Assembly (NCBI RefSeq): GCF_016093295.1
Contig: NZ_JAEDAL010000002.1
Span: 372,001-436,000 of the forward strand
DNA length: 64,000 nucleotides
Direction of reading: 5' to 3'
Source: Inhella gelatinilytica
GTDB taxonomy: Bacteria > Pseudomonadota > Gammaproteobacteria > Burkholderiales > Burkholderiaceae_C
Made by a program: the position numbers and the translations under genes. Each line of letters starts with the position of its first letter. The stretch's first letter is position 1. This document shows positions 60,988-64,000 of the stretch, one piece after another. The notes under the pieces were generated by a model that saw nothing but the letters and a program-made list of their open reading frames with translations, made no database searches and was not told the origin of the DNA.

Positions 60988-61685
60988 GGGACGAAAACCT
61001 CCAGCAAGCGGTCCAGCCCGCCCGATTCGATCGAGACCTTGGCCTGCGCTCGCACGGCGGGTTTGGCGTGGTAGGCCACCGACAGGCCGGCGACCCCCAT
61101 CATCAGCAGGTCGTTGGCACCATCGCCCACGGCAATCGCTTGATCGGGGGCACAGTCCAAGCTCTCGCAGGCCTGCAGCACAAACCGACGCTTCTCCTCA
61201 GCGTCCACCACATCGCCCCAGCTTTGCGCCACCACCCGGCCCGTGAGCCGGCCGTCGACGATTTCCAGTTCATTGGCGCGCACCCAGTCCATGGCGAGCT
61301 CGGCCGCCACGTGACGCGTGAAGGGCGTAAAACCGCCGGACACCAAGCCCAGCTTGAGGCCCGCGCTTTTGAGGGCGGCGCACAACTCGCGGGCGCCGGG
61401 GTTCAGCTGCAGCCGCTCGCGCAACACCCGCTCCAGGAGGCTGGCCGGCTGGCCCGCGAGGAGCGCCAAGCGCCGGCTCAAAGAGTCCCGGAAGCTGGTG
61501 ATTTCACCTCGCATGGCCGCCTCGGTGATGGCCGCAACTTGGTCGCCGATGCCGGCGAGCAAGGCGATCTCGTCAATGCACTCGATCGCGATCAGCGTCG
61601 AGTCCATGTCGAACGCCGCCAAGCGGAAGTGCGAGAGGCGCGGGCGATCGCCGCGCAGGATCAAACCCGGGGACAGTTCAGTCAT
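60984..61685 (-). CDS. serB: phosphoserine phosphatase
   Basis: A 233-residue HAD-family enzyme that makes L-serine from phosphoserine. Motif I FDMDSTLIAIECIDE (Asp-x-Asp), motif II LVSGGF, a conserved Lys, and motif III GDGANDLLMMGVAGLSVAYHAKP. It has no N-terminal ACT-like domain, unlike E. coli SerB. ATG 61685 overlaps the mfd stop by 4 bases (ATGA); codons upstream lie inside mfd. Cotranscribed with mfd and with the solute-binding protein that overlaps its end. Confidence 0.96.
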   Translation of the reverse strand: MTELSPGLILRGDRPRLSHFRLAAFDMDSTLIAIECIDEIALLAGIGDQVAAITEAAMRGEITSFRDSLSRRLALLAGQPASLLERVLRERLQLNPGARELCAALKSAGLKLGLVSGGFTPFTRHVAAELAMDWVRANELEIVDGRLTGRVVAQSWGDVVDAEEKRRFVLQACESLDCAPDQAIAVGDGANDLLMMGVAGLSVAYHAKPAVRAQAKVSIESGGLDRLLEVFVP

Positions 61686-64000
61686 GCAGGAGTCTCTATC
61701 TTGGGTGGACCAATCAGGCGCAGCACCTCGCGCACACACTGCGCGCGATCCGCCGGATCGGACAGCGACTTGTCAATTCTGAGCTTGTCGTTGCCGACCA
61801 GTTTGATGCTGGGGTTTTTTTGGACCAACTGGATCACTTTGAGCGCCTCAATCGGTGGGTTGGGGCGGAACAGCACGTTGATGACGCCCGGGGCCGCGTC
61901 GATGCGGCTGACGCCGTAGGGCTGGGCCAAGACGCGCAGGCGGTGGGTGTCAAAGAGGGTCTGGCCTTGCGCCGGCAGGGTGCCGAACCGGTCGGTGATT
62001 TCTTCGAGCAGGGCGTCGATGTGTTCCGCCTTGCTGGCGCTGGCCAGGCGCTTGTACAGCGACAAGCGGGTTTGCACGTCGCCGCAGTACGCATCAGGCA
62101 AAAGGGCCGGGGCGAAGAGGTTGATCTCGGTCACGGCCGCCAGCGGGTTGGCGAGGTCGGGCTCGCGTCCGCTCTTGAGCGCCCGCACGGCCTCGGCCAG
62201 CATGTCGTGGTAGAGCTGGTAGCCCACCTCCATCATGTTGCCGCTCTGCTTTTCGCCCAGCACCTCGCCGGCGCCGCGAATCTCCAGGTCGTGCATGGCC
62301 AGATAGAAGCCACTGCCCAGTTCTTCCATCGCCTGAATGGCGTCCAGCCGCTGCTGGGCTTGCTTGGTCAGGCCCTCCAGGTCCGGCACCATCAGGTAGG
62401 CATAGGCTTGGTGGTGGCTGCGGCCCACGCGGCCGCGCAATTGGTGCAGCTGGGCCAGGCCGAATTTGTCGGCGCGGGCGATGACGATGGTGTTGGCCGT
62501 GGGCACGTCGATGCCGGTCTCGATGATGGTCGAGCACAGCAGCAGGTTGTGGCGCTGGGCCACGAAATCGCGCATCACGCGCTCCAACTCGCGCTCGGGC
62601 ATCTGACCGTGGGCCACGGCGATGCGCGCCTCGGGGATCAGGGCCTCCAGGTCTTGACGGCGGTTCTCGATGGTCTCGACCTCGTTGTGGAGGAAGTAGA
62701 CCTGGCCGCCGCGCTTCAATTCGCGCAGCACCGCCTCACGGATCACGCCCTTGCCCTCGGCGCGCACAAAGGTCTTGATCGCCAAGCGGCGCTGGGGTGC
62801 GGTGGCAATCACCGACAGGTCGCGCAACCCCTCCATCGCCATCCCCAGCGTGCGCGGGATGGGTGTGGCGGTGAGTGTGAGCACATCCACCTCGGAGCGC
62901 AGGGCCTTCATGGCCTCTTTGTGGCGCACGCCAAAGCGGTGTTCTTCGTCGATGATGACCAGCCCCAAGCGGGCGAACTTGGTGTCCGGGCTGAGCAGCT
63001 TGTGCGTGCCCACCACGATGTCGATCGTGCCGTTTTCCAAGCCTTCCTGCGCGGCCTTGATCTCCTTGGCGGTGCGGAAGCGGCTCATCTCGGCCACCTT
63101 GACTGGCCATTGGCTGAAGCGGTCGGTGATGTTTTGCGCATGCTGCTCGGCCAGCAACGTGGTGGGCGCCAGCACCGCCACTTGCTTGCCGCCCATCACG
63201 GCCACGAAGGCCGCGCGCAGGGCGACCTCGGTCTTGCCGAAGCCCACGTCGCCGCACACCAGCCGGTCCATCGGTCGCGGGCTGATCAGGTCCTGCACCA
63301 CCGCGTGGATGGCCGCGCGCTGATCGGGCGTCTCCTCAAAGCCAAAGCTCGCGGCAAAGGCCTCGTAGTCGTGCGCGCTGTAGCGGAAGGCATGGCCCTC
63401 GCGGGCGGCGCGGCGGGCGTAGAGGTTGAGCAACTCGGCGGCCGTGTCGCGCACCTGCTCGGCGGCCTTGCGTTTGGCCTTTTCCCATTGGCCTGACCCC
63501 AAGCGGTGCAGGGGCGCCTCTTCGGCGCTGACGCCGGTGTAGCGCTGGATCAAGTGTAGTTGCGCCACCGGCACGTAGAGCACCGCGTCGTCCGCATAGG
63601 TCAGGTGCAGGAACTCGGAATTCCCCTGGCCCAGGTCCATGTGCTTGAGACCCTGGTAGCGCCCGATGCCGTGGCTGACGTGCACGACCGGGTCGCCGAC
63701 CTTGAGCTCGCTGAGGTCCTTGATCAGCGCATCGACGTTGCTCGCCTGCTCCTGACGCCGGCGGCGGCGCGTGGTGGGCGCGGTGGCGAATAGCTCGGTT
63801 TCGGTGAGCAACTGCAACTCACGGCCGGCCTCGCGCCAGAAGAAACCTTCCGCCAGGGGCGCGGCCATCAGCGCAAACTTTTCCCCGGACTCGTCGAACT
63901 CCTGCAGGCTCTTGAAGGAGGGTGCGTCGAGCTTGTGCTCGCGCAGCAGGTCCAAGAGGCTCTCGCGCCGGCCGTCGCTTTCGGCCAGCAGCAACACCTT
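61682..64000 (-). CDS. mfd: transcription-repair coupling factor Mfd (5' part cut by the window edge)
   Basis: The last 772 residues of Mfd, which pushes stalled RNA polymerase off DNA and recruits UvrA. Visible in order: end of the N-terminal UvrB-like region, the RNA-polymerase interaction (CarD-like) domain (LKVGDPVVHVSHGIGRYQGL...YADDAVLYVPVAQ), helicase lobe 1 with Walker A GDVGFGKTEVALRA, DEEH box IIDEEHRFGV, motif III TATPIPRT, lobe 2 with NEVETI, CSTIIETGIDVPTANT and QLRGRVGRS, the TRG motif region and the C-terminal D7 domain. Full Mfd is about 1150 residues, so about 370-380 residues lie beyond position 64000. Its stop overlaps serB by 4 bases. Confidence 0.97.
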   Translation of the reverse strand, partial: KVLLLAESDGRRESLLDLLREHKLDAPSFKSLQEFDESGEKFALMAAPLAEGFFWREAGRELQLLTETELFATAPTTRRRRRQEQASNVDALIKDLSELKVGDPVVHVSHGIGRYQGLKHMDLGQGNSEFLHLTYADDAVLYVPVAQLHLIQRYTGVSAEEAPLHRLGSGQWEKAKRKAAEQVRDTAAELLNLYARRAAREGHAFRYSAHDYEAFAASFGFEETPDQRAAIHAVVQDLISPRPMDRLVCGDVGFGKTEVALRAAFVAVMGGKQVAVLAPTTLLAEQHAQNITDRFSQWPVKVAEMSRFRTAKEIKAAQEGLENGTIDIVVGTHKLLSPDTKFARLGLVIIDEEHRFGVRHKEAMKALRSEVDVLTLTATPIPRTLGMAMEGLRDLSVIATAPQRRLAIKTFVRAEGKGVIREAVLRELKRGGQVYFLHNEVETIENRRQDLEALIPEARIAVAHGQMPERELERVMRDFVAQRHNLLLCSTIIETGIDVPTANTIVIARADKFGLAQLHQLRGRVGRSHHQAYAYLMVPDLEGLTKQAQQRLDAIQAMEELGSGFYLAMHDLEIRGAGEVLGEKQSGNMMEVGYQLYHDMLAEAVRALKSGREPDLANPLAAVTEINLFAPALLPDAYCGDVQTRLSLYKRLASASKAEHIDALLEEITDRFGTLPAQGQTLFDTHRLRVLAQPYGVSRIDAAPGVINVLFRPNPPIEALKVIQLVQKNPSIKLVGNDKLRIDKSLSDPADRAQCVREVLRLIGPPKIETPA

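Noticed and set aside
61820-63496. 558-residue plus-strand frame opposite mfd
   Set aside because: Shadow frame of mfd with His/Gln/Leu bias; mfd motifs are complete on the other strand.

Overview
The window looks like a chromosomal segment of a Burkholderiales betaproteobacterium, with a relative of Roseateles, Rubrivivax or Inhella the best guess. Reasons: uniformly high GC with GC-rich third positions, a run FmdB / DUF502 / aspS / nudB / EEP-phosphatase / cardiolipin synthase typical of that order, a non-discriminating-type AspRS, the dnaX-ybaB-recR operon, and a hut system of the HutF/HutG type. It is mostly core genome. No phage, transposase, integrase or CRISPR array is visible. Mfd is cut by the right edge; the left edge falls just upstream of a sodium:solute symporter.

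Layout. 1-5.8 kb: symporter, zinc-ribbon protein, DUF502 membrane protein, aspS with a clear terminator, a CsgG-like lipoprotein and nudB. 5.8-11.3 kb: a soluble hybrid histidine kinase, a REC-GGDEF diguanylate cyclase, an EEP-family phosphatase and ClsB, closely spaced or overlapping. 11.3-14.2 kb on the minus strand: soxR followed by a CheY-like receiver, a two-site CheC-like phosphatase and a PAS-GGDEF protein. A SoxR-type promoter (19-bp spacer containing a palindrome) drives a divergent questin-oxidase-family gene (14.3-15.4 kb).

15.4-25 kb: histidine utilisation, as hutU / solute-binding protein / hutH on the minus strand and hutC-hutI-hutG ... hutF on the plus strand. A HutC-type palindrome lies within the spacer of the hutU promoter. 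Between hutG and hutF is a 1.3-kb intrusion: two inverted copies of a dispersed repeat flanking an AT-richer lipoprotein gene. 25-33.5 kb: a chemoreceptor, S10 peptidase, arginase, LOG-family protein, ThiF/MoeB-like E1, S41 peptidase and an iron-type ABC ATPase, divergent from its permease (33.6-35.2 kb). 35.2-35.5 kb holds tRNA-Arg(CCT) and the 4.5S SRP RNA.

35.5-48.7 kb: a divergent PurM-like protein, an HD-GYP protein, an S46 dipeptidyl peptidase, dnaX-ybaB-recR plus an unknown anchored protein, a MAPEG protein, an AT-richer orphan, mltD-gloB divergent from a methyltransferase-rnhA pair. 48.7-64 kb: an RND efflux pair, dcd, a large unknown lipoprotein, a DUF4124-glutaredoxin, yaeQ, the operon SBP-lldD-DUF817, ybaN, and mfd-serB-SBP.

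The main theme outside housekeeping is cyclic-di-GMP and phosphorelay signalling (two GGDEF proteins, one HD-GYP, one hybrid kinase, one lone receiver with a CheC phosphatase), with one branch next to a redox sensor and the other joined to phospholipid synthesis. The most unusual points are the SoxR / questin-oxidase promoter, the receiver-CheC-GGDEF cassette, the kinase-cyclase pair placed inside a conserved operon, and the inverted-repeat unit within the hut locus.
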